This document shows, piece after piece, positions 1-10,927 of a stretch of 64,000 bases of DNA. The notes under the pieces were generated by a model. The model ran no database searches. It was not told where the DNA came from and saw nothing but the letters and a program-made list of their open reading frames with translations. The DNA is from Cytospora piceicola (Eukaryota; Ascomycota; Sordariomycetes; Diaporthales; Cytosporaceae): positions 248,001-312,000 of the forward strand of contig JALQBC010000032.1 in the NCBI GenBank assembly GCA_023375675.1. The letters are read 5' to 3'. Both the position numbers and the translations under genes were made by a program. Position 1 is the stretch's first letter. Every line of letters begins with the position of its first letter.

Positions 1-606
1 TAACAATCTTGATTGCCGCCTCGATACCAAGCCTGGACAACCCAACTGAAGTTTTGATTAAAGATCATTTAAATAGACTTGAATGGGGAATGATGAATGA
101 ATTGGAAAGTAGATATGCTCAGTGAGAAATTGATCCTATGTATGCTACAACACAAGATAATGACATGACGGAAGACATTTCGTCACTTTGTCAGTGTTTT
201 GTCAGTGTTATACTAACCTTTTAATGGAAGGGAAATCTTACATGCATTCATTGTCTGGTGTACTAAGTAAAGGGAGCAAGCAATCAGGCGATTCAGGTGC
301 CCAGGTGGCTCTGGGGAGAAGCTGGGCAGGCCCGGAAAGGCCCCCCCCCCCTCCAAACCTAGCAGCCAACAAGCAGCACTAACAGCCGGTGGCACTTCCT
401 CAGTTCAGGAGCAGCTAAACACCTGGACTGAACGAGGTCTGACGCCAGAGCCCAGCCCAAGCAGGCACCCGCAAAATTTCCGACCCAGACCAGCTGAGGC
501 CGCAATCTCAATCAATCGGGCCATCGGATTCTCAATTGGCACGACAGAAAACCATCATACCGACCGACTCGGCGAAACATGCGAGGGGCAAGCCTCTTCG
601 AGAAGA
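1..606. other. intergenic / 5' flank of the SAS4-like gene
   Basis: No supportable gene. The first 200 bases are moderately AT-rich and the part nearest the start codon is GC-rich and CT-rich, as expected of a promoter and 5' UTR. A run of ten C residues lies near 342-351. Short open frames here have no recognisable protein features. Confidence 0.6.
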
Positions 607-2410
607 ATGGCAATGACTGCAACCAGCACTCGCTCTACTCGTAGAGCCGAGAGCAACAGTCTTGTTGCCCACCCTCCACATGCCCATCCGCATCCCCATC
701 GCACTACCGCCACCGCTACGCGCCTGCACCACCACAACCAGCAGAATTCCAGCAGGCCTCTGAAGCGCCTCCACGACGCGACAAACCTCAGATACGACCT
801 GAAATCCCCCAAGAAGGCCAAGATCACGGTCGAGATACCCTCAAAGAGTCAGTATCAGGCCAGGTTGTTCCCCGAGAACGTCGAGTCGAGGCAGCAGCAG
901 CAGCATCAGCAGCAGCAGCACCACCACCACCACCGCCCTGCGACCCACCAACAACCCCCTAACAAACAACACGAGCGCCCGGCCGCCAGCGCACCTGCCG
1001 CACCGCAGCCAGCAGCCCCTGCCCACACGACCACGGCATCTGCGACCAAGGCGCTCGCCACGACGACGACAAAAGATAAGGATTTTTCCCTCACAAAACA
1101 TCAAGAGAAGGTCGTCAATGGGATCAAACATGAATTGGACAGGCTACAGCCCAGCTCAGCCGACATGGCTGCAAGCAACGGTCAGGGGCGCAAGCTACGG
1201 TCGCAAGAGGGCGTCCGCTTCAAGAGCGAACTGTCGGCTTACTTCCCCGAGTATGACGAAGTCATTGGCAATATACCAAAGGAATATCGTACGTGCTATC
1301 GCTCTCCGTGCTTTTCAATTGATTTGCCTCCGGGTTGGTGGCAGTGTAGCTAATTTTCCACCGTGGTTTGCAGACGTCTTGATGCTCGAAACCCCTATTG
1401 TCATTGTCGACACATCTCCGTCATCAACCTCCATCTCACTGCCACACCGCGAGCCCCACCCGGACCCCTCCACTTTTCCAATCCGCACCTTTGGTGACGA
1501 CTTGTTTACCAACCTCCACGATTCACAAACCATTGATTTGAGCTGGCTGGAATCCCAATACAAGGGCAAGACGTTGAGCGACCCATTACCAGACTCATAC
1601 TACGAGCCCGCACATAGAAAGGAGTCTCGAAATGAAAAAATCACGCGCAATGCAGAGAAGGGTCGCTCCCAGCATGAGAAGGCGCAGGTCATCCGGCTGT
1701 TAGACGGTCTCAAAGGGCCTGATTGGCTCAAGACTATGGGCGTAAGCGGAATCACGGAGGGTAAGAAGAAGCAATTCGAACCTGCCCGTGCGCACTTTGT
1801 TCAGAAGTGCGAAATGGTCCTGAATAAGTTTGCAAAATGGGCTGCTGAAGAGAAGCGGCTCAAACTTGAGAAGGACCGTGCTGCCAAAGAGACCAACAGG
1901 GCTTCACAGGAGACGAGCTCCTCGAAGGCAGTTGAAGAAGAGGAAGAGGAAGATGAAGAACAGGACGAGGAAGACGCAGAGGACGAGGTAGCAGAAGCTT
2001 CGGCGGACGAGGAAGAGGCGGACGAGGATGACGAGGAGGCGGAAGAAAGCGACGGTGATCCACCAGACATGAGCGACGTCGATGCCTCGGCGGCCAAGCA
2101 GCTGCACGAGGAAGCCATGGCGAGGTCACGACTGGCCGCCAAGTCTGCACGACGGCGGCCAGTAGCGGTGTCTCTACCGCCTCCACCACAGACAGAATTT
2201 ACTTCCTACTTCAAGAAACCGTGGCAGCGCGACGCAGCACTGAACAAGTCGCGGCGGCGCGGGAGGACGGTCTTGGCGTGGGGACAGCCAATACCCGAGC
2301 CTGAGGAGCATGATTTCGATTTGCCGGAGGAGTATCGAGACGAGGATATGCTTAGGGCGCGAGCTCGTCGGATGCGAAGTCTCCGGCGCGGATCTAGGCA
2401 TCGGGGTTGA
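607..2410 (+). CDS. SAS4-domain protein (Something About Silencing subunit 4-like)
   Basis: Two exons, 607-1288 and 1374-2410, give 572 residues. The 85-nt intron starts GTACGT, has a GCTAAT branch site and ends TTTGCAG; the join is in phase and reads KEYHVLMLETP. Residues about 290-393 match the Sas4 domain: a DSYYEPAHRK start, then QHEKAQVIRLLDGLKG, DWLKTMGVSGIT and a basic helical end. In yeast Sas4 scaffolds the SAS histone H4-K16 acetyltransferase complex with Sas2 and Sas5, so a nuclear chromatin role is inferred here. The N-terminal third is low complexity (His/Gln/Pro/Ala-rich), and residues about 415-454 form a Glu/Asp-rich stretch before a basic C-terminus. ATG 607 is the first in-frame Met; the N-terminus is poorly constrained. 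Confidence 0.85.
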
Positions 2411-3715
2411 CGGTGTAAAACCATGTTTTCGAGCTGGAACGCGGGAAGGCGAGGAGGCGTCTTCCATGGTATTTTAATCATCCTGTGGTCCGGGGCCCAC
2501 TGGTGGGCATGACAGCAGCACAATTTCGCTGTGGTTGGGAGCATTTTCAAGGGTAACAGGTAAACAGGTCGGTCATGTTAGTGTGCAATGGGAACTGGAA
2601 TAATACTAGTAAAAGATACCACCACCATGGCGTCTATGTGCCTCATGACACCAGTCTTTGTCCCGTGTGTTGGGTGCTAAGTCGGTATGGAAAACATGTT
2701 CCTTGGATCGCTGTCGTCCGAAGCCGATACAGAGGAACGAGACAGCCTTGCCAGTAGCAGATACCTGAAGAAAGGACGAAAGGCAGAAGGGAAGGGGAAG
2801 AAGAGCGACGTTAGGTACGATTCGAAAAGGAAAGCTGGAGCTTTTCAAGCGAACAAGCGAACAAGCGAACCTTAGACCCCGGACGGCCAAGGCCCAACAG
2901 TTCCACGAGGTAATTAGGTACTTAAGTACCTAGGTCATGTCAACCGGTACGGAGTACAAGGTGCTATGTATCGGTATACTGTGGTATTCAACTCGGGAAT
3001 GCTGCCGACTGGATGTGGACCGCACCTTTCCTATGGGCATTGTGCGACCTGCTGCCACTTCAGGTAGGACCCCTGCCCTGGGGCATCTCGACTTCACCGT
3101 TACTGACCCACCCTGCCACCTCCGTATCGAAGCCTTGAACACACAGCACCTATCACATGAGAACCTTTTATGACTTTCTTTTTCTTTGCTCCTGACCTCA
3201 ACTTTCTTATCAAAAGCACTTTCCGCCACGCCCTTTAGCAGAACAGTCTCTTCGTACTTGCTCTGCGGGGACAGACGTCAAGTAGGAAAGTACTTGTACT
3301 GGTATACAAGCTACCCGTATTTGTGTGGTCCGTGCGTCCGTGACGCTAAGTCTGGCTATCGCAACTCTCATCGAGCTCTCACACAACCATCGCTGTCTTT
3401 CTTGCCCCTCCAACATTTTCCTGCCGATCTGTGAACTTTCCGTTCTCCCAATCGTACCGCCTTTGTCGAGCAGACATCATCGTGCCGACCGTCCGAAGTA
3501 TCGAAGTTTCCCTCCTCTGAAGATTTTCAGGCGACGCGACAACGAGTGCTTCAGAACTGCGTGCCCGCAACCCGGTGCATGGCACCTACCACGGGTGCCA
3601 CGGCGAGAAGTGGTTGAGGATCGGGGGGAGCGCGTCCAAGCCGTTTACGCCGCCGGGAACGCGATTTCTGCCATACGAACGACCCGAACACGAGGATTCC
3701 ATCGAGTAGGCCACG
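2411..3715. other. intergenic / TAF2 promoter and 5' UTR
   Basis: About 1.3 kb between the SAS4-like stop and the TAF2 start, both genes on the plus strand. It contains a perfect 18-nt palindrome at 2915-2932, a member of the TAGGTACCTA-type family seen elsewhere in the window. From about 3380 the sequence is CT-rich, as is common upstream of fungal start codons. An open frame at 3325-3897 overlaps the TAF2 start out of frame and has no protein features. Confidence 0.6.
2915..2932. repeat. perfect 18-nt palindrome TAGGTACTTAAGTACCTA
   Basis: The 18 bases equal their own reverse complement. Related TAGGTACC/CCTAGGTA blocks recur in most long intergenic gaps of this window and in no coding exon I checked. 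Function unknown: it could be a protein binding site, a cruciform-prone element or the remnant of a small repeat. Confidence 0.7.
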
Positions 3716-6700
3716 ATGCCAGGCGACAACATGGACTATGCGATGGGCGTCGCGCCCGAGGGGGTTGCTGCCTCTACCGAGGAAGTCACCTACGAGCCCT
3801 ACACCATCCTCGAGCAACACGTCCAGCTGGATCTCAACTTTCGAGCAAAGCAAATCCAGGGAATGACGTATATCAGGATCTTCAAGATCACCAATGATGA
3901 CCTTGAGTATATCAATCTCGACGCGCGCCAGTGTGAGATCGACCTGGACAAGATCACAGTCAACAACCAGAAGGTCAAGGCTACGTATAGGGACCCCTAC
4001 GAGTACCTCGATACCCCGAAAGGATACACGTGGAATGCTCACCAACACCACCTGCGGACGAATCGCATGAAGCCGCTGCAGTCAAAGATGCGAGGAGACT
4101 TGCCCATGACGGGGCGAGAGACCAAGGGATGCCAGCCTGCCAACGGTGCTTTGAGAGTTTGGTTGCGACCTGAGAAGATTGTGCTTAAGCCTGTACAAAC
4201 TCCTGGCGCATCCGGCCCACAGAAGCCCCTCAACCCCAACGAGTTCGAGATCACGATTCCCTTCCGCATTGCCCAAGTCCGAGACGGTTTGCACTTTGTC
4301 GGTGTTGACACGGGCGATACTCAGTACCCTCACGCCTACACTCGGCATTCTATTGAGCCTGGTTCTGCCAGTTCTCTCTTCCCTTGTGTGGATGATCGTA
4401 CCAGAATTGAGAAATGGGAAATCTCGCTGAAGTTCCCACGCACTGTCGGAGACGCGCTTAAGCAGCCCTTGGCCTCCCACCCTGGGGACTTGACAGATGG
4501 CAGTGCTTCCCGGAATCAACAGCCTCGCCGCGAGTTTGAGACGACTGAAGAAGACAAGCTGCTGGACATGACTGCCATCTGCTCCGGTACACTTGTCGGT
4601 GAAAAGGAAGACCCAGACGGCGATGCGAGTAAAAAGGTCATGACGTTCAACGCGAAACATTGTGGTGTCCAGCACATTGGCTTTGCCATCGGCCCATTCG
4701 AGGACGTCGATTTGTACTCGGCCTTCCGAGGCGAGGAAGAAGAGGTCAAGCTCGGTGGAAACGCTGTCAAGGTCCATGGATACTGTTTGCCAGGTCGGAG
4801 CGACGAGGTCCGCAACACCTGTCAGCCGCTCGCCCACGCAACAGATTTCTTCACTCTGACGTTTTCAAAATATCCATATGACGAAAACAGTTACAAAATC
4901 TGTTTCGTGGATGAGATGGTAGAGGATACCGTTCCGATGCAAGCATTTTCCTTGTGTAGCAACCGTCTCCTGTACCCCGCCGACATCATTGACACAGAGG
5001 TGGAAGTCACACGGAAGCTCGTACACTCGCTTGCAAGCCAGTACTTCGGCATTTTCATCAATCCTAATGAATGGACTGATACCTGGATCGTGGTTGGTCT
5101 CGCTTACTTCATGACGGACCTCTATCTCCGACAGCTCTGTGGCAATAACTACTATCGATTTCAGATCAGAACCATGTCGGAATATCTGACCCAAGTCGAT
5201 CATGGTCGTCCGTCTTTGCACGAATTGGGCCGGTATCTACATCTCGGCGAGTTTGAGATGGAATTCATGGCGCTGAAGGCACCCTTGGTGATCTTCATCC
5301 TGGACCGACGGCTACTTAAATCTTCCAATAGCGCCGGAGTGGTTCGAGTTATATCGCAACGTCTTCGAGACGCAATGCAGGCACCCGATTCATTTGCCGC
5401 AAATTTCGTGGTCTCTTCGGATCAATTCAGGAGAAATTGCGAGAGGAAGGGACGCCTAAGACTTGAAAGCTTCTGGGACCAGTGGGTGTACAGCTCTGGA
5501 TGTCCTAGACTCCACATTACGCAGAGGTTCAACAAGAAGAGACTCGAGGTTGAGTTGACGTTGGTGCAGAACCAAGTGGACTGGGCGAAACAGCCACACC
5601 CACTTCAGAAGGATGACTTCTGGAGGGACGTGATCGAAGAGCGACATGGGGTCATGGCCGCTGAAGTGCCTCTTACATTCACTGGGCCAATGACGTTCCG
5701 AGTTCACGAAGCTGACGGGACACCATACGAGCACTGTCTGGAGATGAAGTTGGATGCCGCGGCCACTAAGGGTTCTCGACTTGCAATGCCATACAACACC
5801 AAGTACAAGCGAATCAAGAGGGTTCGTCAAAAGAAGCGAGAAAAGGAACACACCAAGGCCCCGGGCGCTGCCCGAGGTGAGCTCGATGGACAGGATGACG
5901 ACGGAAACGACGACGACGAGAAGGGCCACACGCTAAATATGTTTGGTGACGTTTTGCTCAGCCCAGACGATATGGATTCATGGAAGCTCGTGGACTGGGA
6001 CGAGGATCAACAACAACAGATGGACCAGGAGTCCTATGAGTGGATCCGGGTTGACTGTGACTTCGAGTGGATTTACTACCTCGACACGAACCTCAAGGTC
6101 TACATGACAGTCGCTCAGCTCCAGCAGGACAGGGACATTGCTGCACAAGTCGAGTCTATGCTGCAACTCATTCGCAACCAACCTAGCAATATTCAGACAA
6201 CGACTTTGCTAAGGACCCTATACGATGACCGCTATTTCTATGGAGTTCGAACTATGGCAGCACAGGCCTTGACTGGCCACGCAGAGCGGGCGAACAACTT
6301 TCGTGGCATGCATCATCTCTTACGCGTTTCAAAGGCCTTCTATTGCTACCCAGACACGTCGACGCCACGGCCGAACGACTTCAGCGACAAGAAGAGCTAC
6401 CATGTCCAGGCCGCCATTCCGGCGGCACTCGCGAGGGTTCGCGGTGATCTGGAGTTCTGCCCACAAGAAGCTCGAGAATTCATCCTCGACCAGCTCATTT
6501 ACAATAACAACGATGAGAACCCCTTCTCTGACCACTTTTACATTGCGAAGCTTCTGGAGGCGCTTGCGGTCAGTCTGGTGCGGGCCAAGATCGATGAGGT
6601 GACCAATGGTGAGTTAGATGCTGAGATGCAGTCTTTCGTGGTGAAGGCCTTGGAGCAGATTGACCGGTACAAATCAATGGACGAGGTGTTCAGCTCGTAC

Positions 6701-8665
6701 CAAAACATCTGGACACGCACGGCTCTTGATTGCAAGGTTAAGCTGATGAAGTCGGGTGTCATCCCTACCGATGGTGTCGAGTTCATGCAATACTTGACTC
6801 CAGACACACTGGATGTCGTCCAGATCAAGGCGTTCGAGTGCATGATCGAACTGGGTCTTTTCTTGAAGCCGGTTCTGATGAAGTTCTTGTTCACGACTAT
6901 GAGTCTTTCTTCGTCACCTTTTGTGAGAGACAGGCTGTTCAAAGCCTTTAGTCGTGGCCTTGCTTCTATCGCCTTTGGGGAATACGAGATTGACGACCAC
7001 CGTGCAATCGACTCAGCCCCCAAGCCCAACCAAGCAGGTTTGGCTGGACAGAATGGCACAGACGCCGATAACCTTCTGCTTGAGGAAGAAGACAACGGCG
7101 GTCTTATAGTCGAGCACAGCGATGCGATCATCCAGAAGAGGAAGTCCAACGTGGCACGGCGCAACGATATCGCCGCTGCACTACGGGCTTTGAAGGAGGT
7201 TCTGCAAGACAACAAGGATCTGCAGAAGGAGCTTTGGAAGGCCGTCGACTCCCCAGTAATCGGACTTTCTGAGAAGAGAAACCTGATGGAGCTCTGTTCT
7301 ATGTTGTTTCGCACGGAGGATGAGATGCTTGTCACGATGCAGTATCCGGTGCGTTGGTCGGTGAGCAAGGGCCACTACCAACGGGGCAAAGTAAGTTCTC
7401 CTCCCCCTCCTAAGCTCAACCCGTTCGCTAATGTGTCCCAGTCAATCGTTATGGATTTCAAGCGGAGTCATAAGACGTCTTTGACTCGGAAGCGTGATGA
7501 AGTGGTCTCCCAGGAGAGCGTACCGGCCGTAGTGGCCGTGCCGCCGGTGATAATAGCACCACCAACACTACCACCACCACTTGCTCGACCTGCTCCTGAT
7601 CCAGCCGTGGAACGACCCAAGCCGAAGCTCATAAAGATTTCGCACACTGGAGCATCGAGACCCTCGATGGGGTCGCCAAGGCCGTCGATGGGGTCGCCAG
7701 CACCTACGAGACCTTCCATGCAGTCGCCAGCTCGGTCCCCCGCCCCCAATTCTCGGCAGCCGTCCATTTCACGACAGCCGTCTATTTCACGACAGCCGTC
7801 CAATTCTCGGCAGCCGTCTACTTCTCGACAGCCGTCCATTCCTCGGCAGCCATCCATTTCTGTTGCCGCACCTGTCCGTCCTCCTGCGCCGGAGAAAGGC
7901 GACAGCATCGCTGTGCAGAATCGAACTGCTTTGACGCCCCTACCCACTCCTCAGCCTGGTGCAGCCTCGCCGTCACTAGAACATGCTCGCCCGAGCTCCA
8001 ACGTGAAGCGATCGGTCTTCAAGCCTACTAAGAAGCGCAAACTGGCTGAGTTGGATGTCCCTTCAGCGTCTTCCCGCCCACGAAAGATGGTGACTTTGCG
8101 TTATAACAAATTATCGGAAGACCGAAGGCGGCGCGTGGCACGCATACCCTCCTCTGGCCATGCTGTACGCCCCGTGGACTCTATTGTGGCTACACCGGCT
8201 GCGCGAGCCTTTGCTGCGGCTTCACCGCCAAGAAGAGGCTCGCCGGCCAACGTAGACGTCTCCATGGGCTCGACCACGTCTACTCTCAGTGCAGGTTCTT
8301 CATCGACCGTGCAGGCGTCGCAGCACAAGACACCGTTGCCCAACGGCAAGATCCGCAGGCCTCTCCCCACGGGCCCGTCGCCGACTAGTTCCGGGTCGCC
8401 TACGTCCGGCGGCATCGTGGCCCGGCCTCCTGGACTGCCCCGGCAGCCATCGCACTCACAGCGGGCCGGGTCGGCATCGCCCTCCCGTCGGGGCTCGCCG
8501 GCAGCCTCTCGCGACTCGGCTGAGCCTGGCAACAAGCCCAAGAAGATCATCAAGCTCAAGCTCGGCGGCGGGAACAAGGACAAGGGCCTGGGTGGCCTGT
8601 TTGGTGGAGGACCCAAGCCGCCGCCGCCGTCCTCGTCTTCAAGTGGGAAGCCTCGCAGGGATTAG
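3716..8665 (+). CDS. TAF2: transcription initiation factor TFIID subunit 2 (TAF2)
   Basis: A 1649-codon frame, or 1632 residues if a 51-nt in-frame intron (7391-7441) is removed. TAF2 is a TFIID core subunit that helps position the complex on the promoter Initiator. Residues about 20-620 have the M1-aminopeptidase fold typical of TAF2: a beta-rich start (ILEQHVQLDLNFRAKQIQG), then the peptidase-like block at residues 434-470. There the zinc-peptidase HEXXH is replaced by HSLAS (437-441), so it should be catalytically dead, as in other TAF2 proteins. An alpha-helical HEAT-like region follows to about 1140. The last 400 residues are Ser/Pro/Arg low complexity with six RQPS(I/N/T)-type repeats (7741-7865), ending in a KKIIKLKLGG motif and a basic Ser/Pro tail. 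ATG 3716 is followed by a second Met at codon 6; both precede the conserved start. Confidence 0.93.
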   Translation: MPGDNMDYAMGVAPEGVAASTEEVTYEPYTILEQHVQLDLNFRAKQIQGMTYIRIFKITNDDLEYINLDARQCEIDLDKITVNNQKVKATYRDPYEYLDTPKGYTWNAHQHHLRTNRMKPLQSKMRGDLPMTGRETKGCQPANGALRVWLRPEKIVLKPVQTPGASGPQKPLNPNEFEITIPFRIAQVRDGLHFVGVDTGDTQYPHAYTRHSIEPGSASSLFPCVDDRTRIEKWEISLKFPRTVGDALKQPLASHPGDLTDGSASRNQQPRREFETTEEDKLLDMTAICSGTLVGEKEDPDGDASKKVMTFNAKHCGVQHIGFAIGPFEDVDLYSAFRGEEEEVKLGGNAVKVHGYCLPGRSDEVRNTCQPLAHATDFFTLTFSKYPYDENSYKICFVDEMVEDTVPMQAFSLCSNRLLYPADIIDTEVEVTRKLVHSLASQYFGIFINPNEWTDTWIVVGLAYFMTDLYLRQLCGNNYYRFQIRTMSEYLTQVDHGRPSLHELGRYLHLGEFEMEFMALKAPLVIFILDRRLLKSSNSAGVVRVISQRLRDAMQAPDSFAANFVVSSDQFRRNCERKGRLRLESFWDQWVYSSGCPRLHITQRFNKKRLEVELTLVQNQVDWAKQPHPLQKDDFWRDVIEERHGVMAAEVPLTFTGPMTFRVHEADGTPYEHCLEMKLDAAATKGSRLAMPYNTKYKRIKRVRQKKREKEHTKAPGAARGELDGQDDDGNDDDEKGHTLNMFGDVLLSPDDMDSWKLVDWDEDQQQQMDQESYEWIRVDCDFEWIYYLDTNLKVYMTVAQLQQDRDIAAQVESMLQLIRNQPSNIQTTTLLRTLYDDRYFYGVRTMAAQALTGHAERANNFRGMHHLLRVSKAFYCYPDTSTPRPNDFSDKKSYHVQAAIPAALARVRGDLEFCPQEAREFILDQLIYNNNDENPFSDHFYIAKLLEALAVSLVRAKIDEVTNGELDAEMQSFVVKALEQIDRYKSMDEVFSSYQNIWTRTALDCKVKLMKSGVIPTDGVEFMQYLTPDTLDVVQIKAFECMIELGLFLKPVLMKFLFTTMSLSSSPFVRDRLFKAFSRGLASIAFGEYEIDDHRAIDSAPKPNQAGLAGQNGTDADNLLLEEEDNGGLIVEHSDAIIQKRKSNVARRNDIAAALRALKEVLQDNKDLQKELWKAVDSPVIGLSEKRNLMELCSMLFRTEDEMLVTMQYPVRWSVSKGHYQRGKVSSPPPPKLNPFANVSQSIVMDFKRSHKTSLTRKRDEVVSQESVPAVVAVPPVIIAPPTLPPPLARPAPDPAVERPKPKLIKISHTGASRPSMGSPRPSMGSPAPTRPSMQSPARSPAPNSRQPSISRQPSISRQPSNSRQPSTSRQPSIPRQPSISVAAPVRPPAPEKGDSIAVQNRTALTPLPTPQPGAASPSLEHARPSSNVKRSVFKPTKKRKLAELDVPSASSRPRKMVTLRYNKLSEDRRRRVARIPSSGHAVRPVDSIVATPAARAFAAASPPRRGSPANVDVSMGSTTSTLSAGSSSTVQASQHKTPLPNGKIRRPLPTGPSPTSSGSPTSGGIVARPPGLPRQPSHSQRAGSASPSRRGSPAASRDSAEPGNKPKKIIKLKLGGGNKDKGLGGLFGGGPKPPPPSSSSSGKPRRD
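7391..7441 (+). other. probable 51-nt in-frame phase-0 intron in TAF2
   Basis: The segment starts GTAAGT, contains GCTAAT and CTCAAC branch-like sites and ends TCCCAG. Its length is a multiple of three and it has no in-frame stop, so both spliced and retained forms keep the frame. Retention inserts 17 residues (VSSPPPPKLNPFANVSQ) between QRGK and SIVMDF. The perfect donor and branch site make it more likely intron than exon. Confidence 0.7.
7741..7865 (+). repeat. imperfect tandem repeat encoding RQPSIS units in TAF2
   Basis: Six consecutive 18-nt units of the type TCGGCAGCCGTCCATTTC encode RQPSIS, RQPSIS, RQPSNS, RQPSTS, RQPSIP and RQPSIS. They lie in the disordered C-terminal tail of TAF2. 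Copy number is likely to vary between strains because the units are nearly identical at DNA level. Confidence 0.85.
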
Positions 8666-9859
8666 GACACCACACCGCGTAGCAAACGGTGGACGTCCTG
8701 AGCGAGCCTTCTTGGAAGTAGACAAGATCAAGAGTACCGACCTCTTTGATGAGGATAGACTGACGGACAGGCAGCGGGCTTTGGGTGGTAAAGCTTGTGA
8801 GGACATACCGTCCCCATTTCAGCCAAGGCTGATCTGGTGAAAGGTCTCGGGTCCCAAGCTGTATTGCATCTGGTCTACTTATTGGCTTGCTGAGGCGTTT
8901 TCCGAATCGAGCCTGAAAACAATGAGGACGAGATTGAAGTTGAAGTTGAAGAAAACGCGAGCCTGATATGCTGAAGAAGGGGACTTGTGGATACCCCGGA
9001 TGGCTTACAAGTCTGCACTCATAAAACCGCAACCAGAGCTGAAGATCGAAAGGTATAAAGGTACCTGGCAGAACGAATGGTTTGGACGCATGGCCACATC
9101 AGGTGTTCACATGCGTGTGGATTCATCACCGTGGGGTCAGTTCCAGAATTCGTCGGGTATGGGGGATCGATCACTCTTGGCCTCCCTCGAGGCGATAGGG
9201 CTCCAGGACCAGGGGTTACGGGTGTTACCAGCGTATACAGTTTTATTGTCGTATTTGTGTTTTGGTCTGCATGGGAGGGAGAAAAACGGGGTGTGCAGGT
9301 ACGGACATAGCAAGGCGTTAGGGCCGATTACCCCCAGATAGTAATGGATTCATGCAAGACAAAGTAATCGTCTTTCATCTACGATGGTTGTAGCCTTGAC
9401 GGTTGTCTCCCTTCGGAGTGCATTCCTCCCTTTTTTCCTCCTTTGGCCGATGGGGTGTATTGCGAGTCGTCTTTGTCTCCATCTTAGTCTCGCAAGGCAA
9501 GTGGGAAATGGCAATGGCAATGGTAATGGCACACAATGTTACCGGTCTTGACTTTTTGGATGGTTGTCTGCCTCGCTTTACTTTCTATCAGCTCGGCAAG
9601 ACGCTTCCCATCAGAATCGCTACATAATCCAACAAACAGCATTATACCGATACCTGAGACCCCCCCCCCCCCTATAAACTCCAACCATGCATGGCCCTTA
9701 AAAAACCGAGCCGCTCAAATACCTTATCCTAGACGCTCCGTGATGCACCCGCCGTATCCATCGTAGCAAAACCAAAGAACACACAAGCCACGACATGCAC
9801 GCCATCCCCACCCCTGTGTCTCGTCCCCGGCTTTTTCATTAACGAGACCACATACGCCC
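8666..9859. other. intergenic between convergent TAF2 and CDC26
   Basis: This gap separates the 3' ends of a plus-strand and a minus-strand gene, so it should hold two 3' UTRs and terminators. A C-run of about 14 bases lies at 9660-9673 and short GCAATG-type repeats near 9510. No gene is supportable; the open frames are short and without features. Confidence 0.55.
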
Positions 9860-10176
9860 CTAACGCCTCCCACCCCTCGTGACACCGATCCTCTCATCCC
9901 GACTCCTGGTCACCCTCGCATCAGGGGTGACCACCGCCGACCCACCACGCCCCTGCGCCTGCGCCTGTGCCTGCGCGGCCCGCGCGGCCCTCGCCCGCTC
10001 GGCAGCATCCCGCTGGGCCTGCGCGATGGGCGTCGGCGTCGTGGCGTCTGCGGCGGCGGCGCCGCCCCTCGTGGTCCTGCCCGGGGGGGGCGGCGCGGCC
10101 CGCCGGGCCGCCTGGGTCCGGGTGTAGCGGGTGGTGTGCGGCGGCACCGGCGGCGGCACCTCCTCCTCTGCCGCCG

Positions 10177-10209
<33 letters not shown>

Positions 10210-10769
10210 GAGGGGGGTGCTGTTCCTGCTGGGAGGACGGCTGCTCCGTGCTCGGCGACCTGGCCGCCCTCGTGGCGCGCGGCGGCGCCGGCGGCGGTTC
10301 GGGGTGGGGGTCGTCCCCCCGCGCGGCGCCGTCGAGGGTGGTGTCGGCTGCCACCGCGTCGAGGTCCATGGCCGCGGCCGCGCCTGCTGCTGCCCCTTGG
10401 TCCTCCTGTTCCCCCGCGGGTGGCCCGTCGGCCATGTCCTCGTCCTCCACGGACGCGGCCCCTTCAGGCTCGGTGTCGTCGTCGTCGTCGTCGTCGTCGT
10501 AGGACCCCTCCTCGTTAAGGAAGATGTCCTCGCCGTGGGGCAGCCCCACCCCGATGTGCATGACGCCCGCCCGGCCCGCGCCCGAGAACCCGGGGCTGTG
10601 GCCGCCGCCGTGGCGGCCCTGGTAGCCCCGGCCGAAGGCGTTGCCGGGGTAGTAGCTCTCCTCGGCCTCGTAGCCGCCCCCGGCCTCGTCGTCGCTGGAG
10701 CTGGTCATGCCCGTGATGTCCATGCCGCTCACGTCGCGCGTGATCTGGACGTGGTGGTGACGGTGTTGT

Positions 10770-10801
<32 letters not shown>

Positions 10802-10927
10802 GGCTGCTGCTGCTGCGGCCGCCGCTGCTACGGTCTCGCGCTTGAAGGCTGCGGCTTCGGAGCGGTCTTCGTAGGCTTTGACATCTTCGGAGGTGAGGGT
10901 TAGGACGGTCGGGGGGCGGCGGAGCAT
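9860..10927 (-). CDS. CDC26: anaphase-promoting complex subunit CDC26-like (Hcn1), greatly expanded
   Basis: 355 residues from the ATG at 10927. The protein starts MLRRPPTVLTLTSEDVKAYE, the conserved CDC26/Hcn1 N-terminus. In known CDC26 the acetylated first Met inserts into the TPR superhelix of CDC16/Cut9 and stabilises it. That conservation selects this start; the frame continues upstream only to a TTG, without ATG. The end, DERIGVTRGGRR, also matches the family's RERIGITR-like box. Between them lie about 300 residues of low complexity: Ala and Gln runs (Q12 and Q10), an eight-Asp run, Glu-rich and Arg/Ala-rich stretches. Yeast and fission-yeast homologues are roughly 80-125 residues. No intron was found, but one inside the low-complexity part cannot be excluded. 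It is convergent with TAF2. Confidence 0.8.

Noticed and set aside
3325..3897. 190-codon frame overlapping the TAF2 start
   Set aside because: It runs out of frame into TAF2 and has no protein features. It probably lies in the 5' UTR, though an upstream ATG effect on translation is possible.
10131..10903. long plus-strand frames rich in Leu and Cys opposite CDC26
   Set aside because: They are shadows of the poly-Gln and poly-Ala tracts of CDC26 read backwards.
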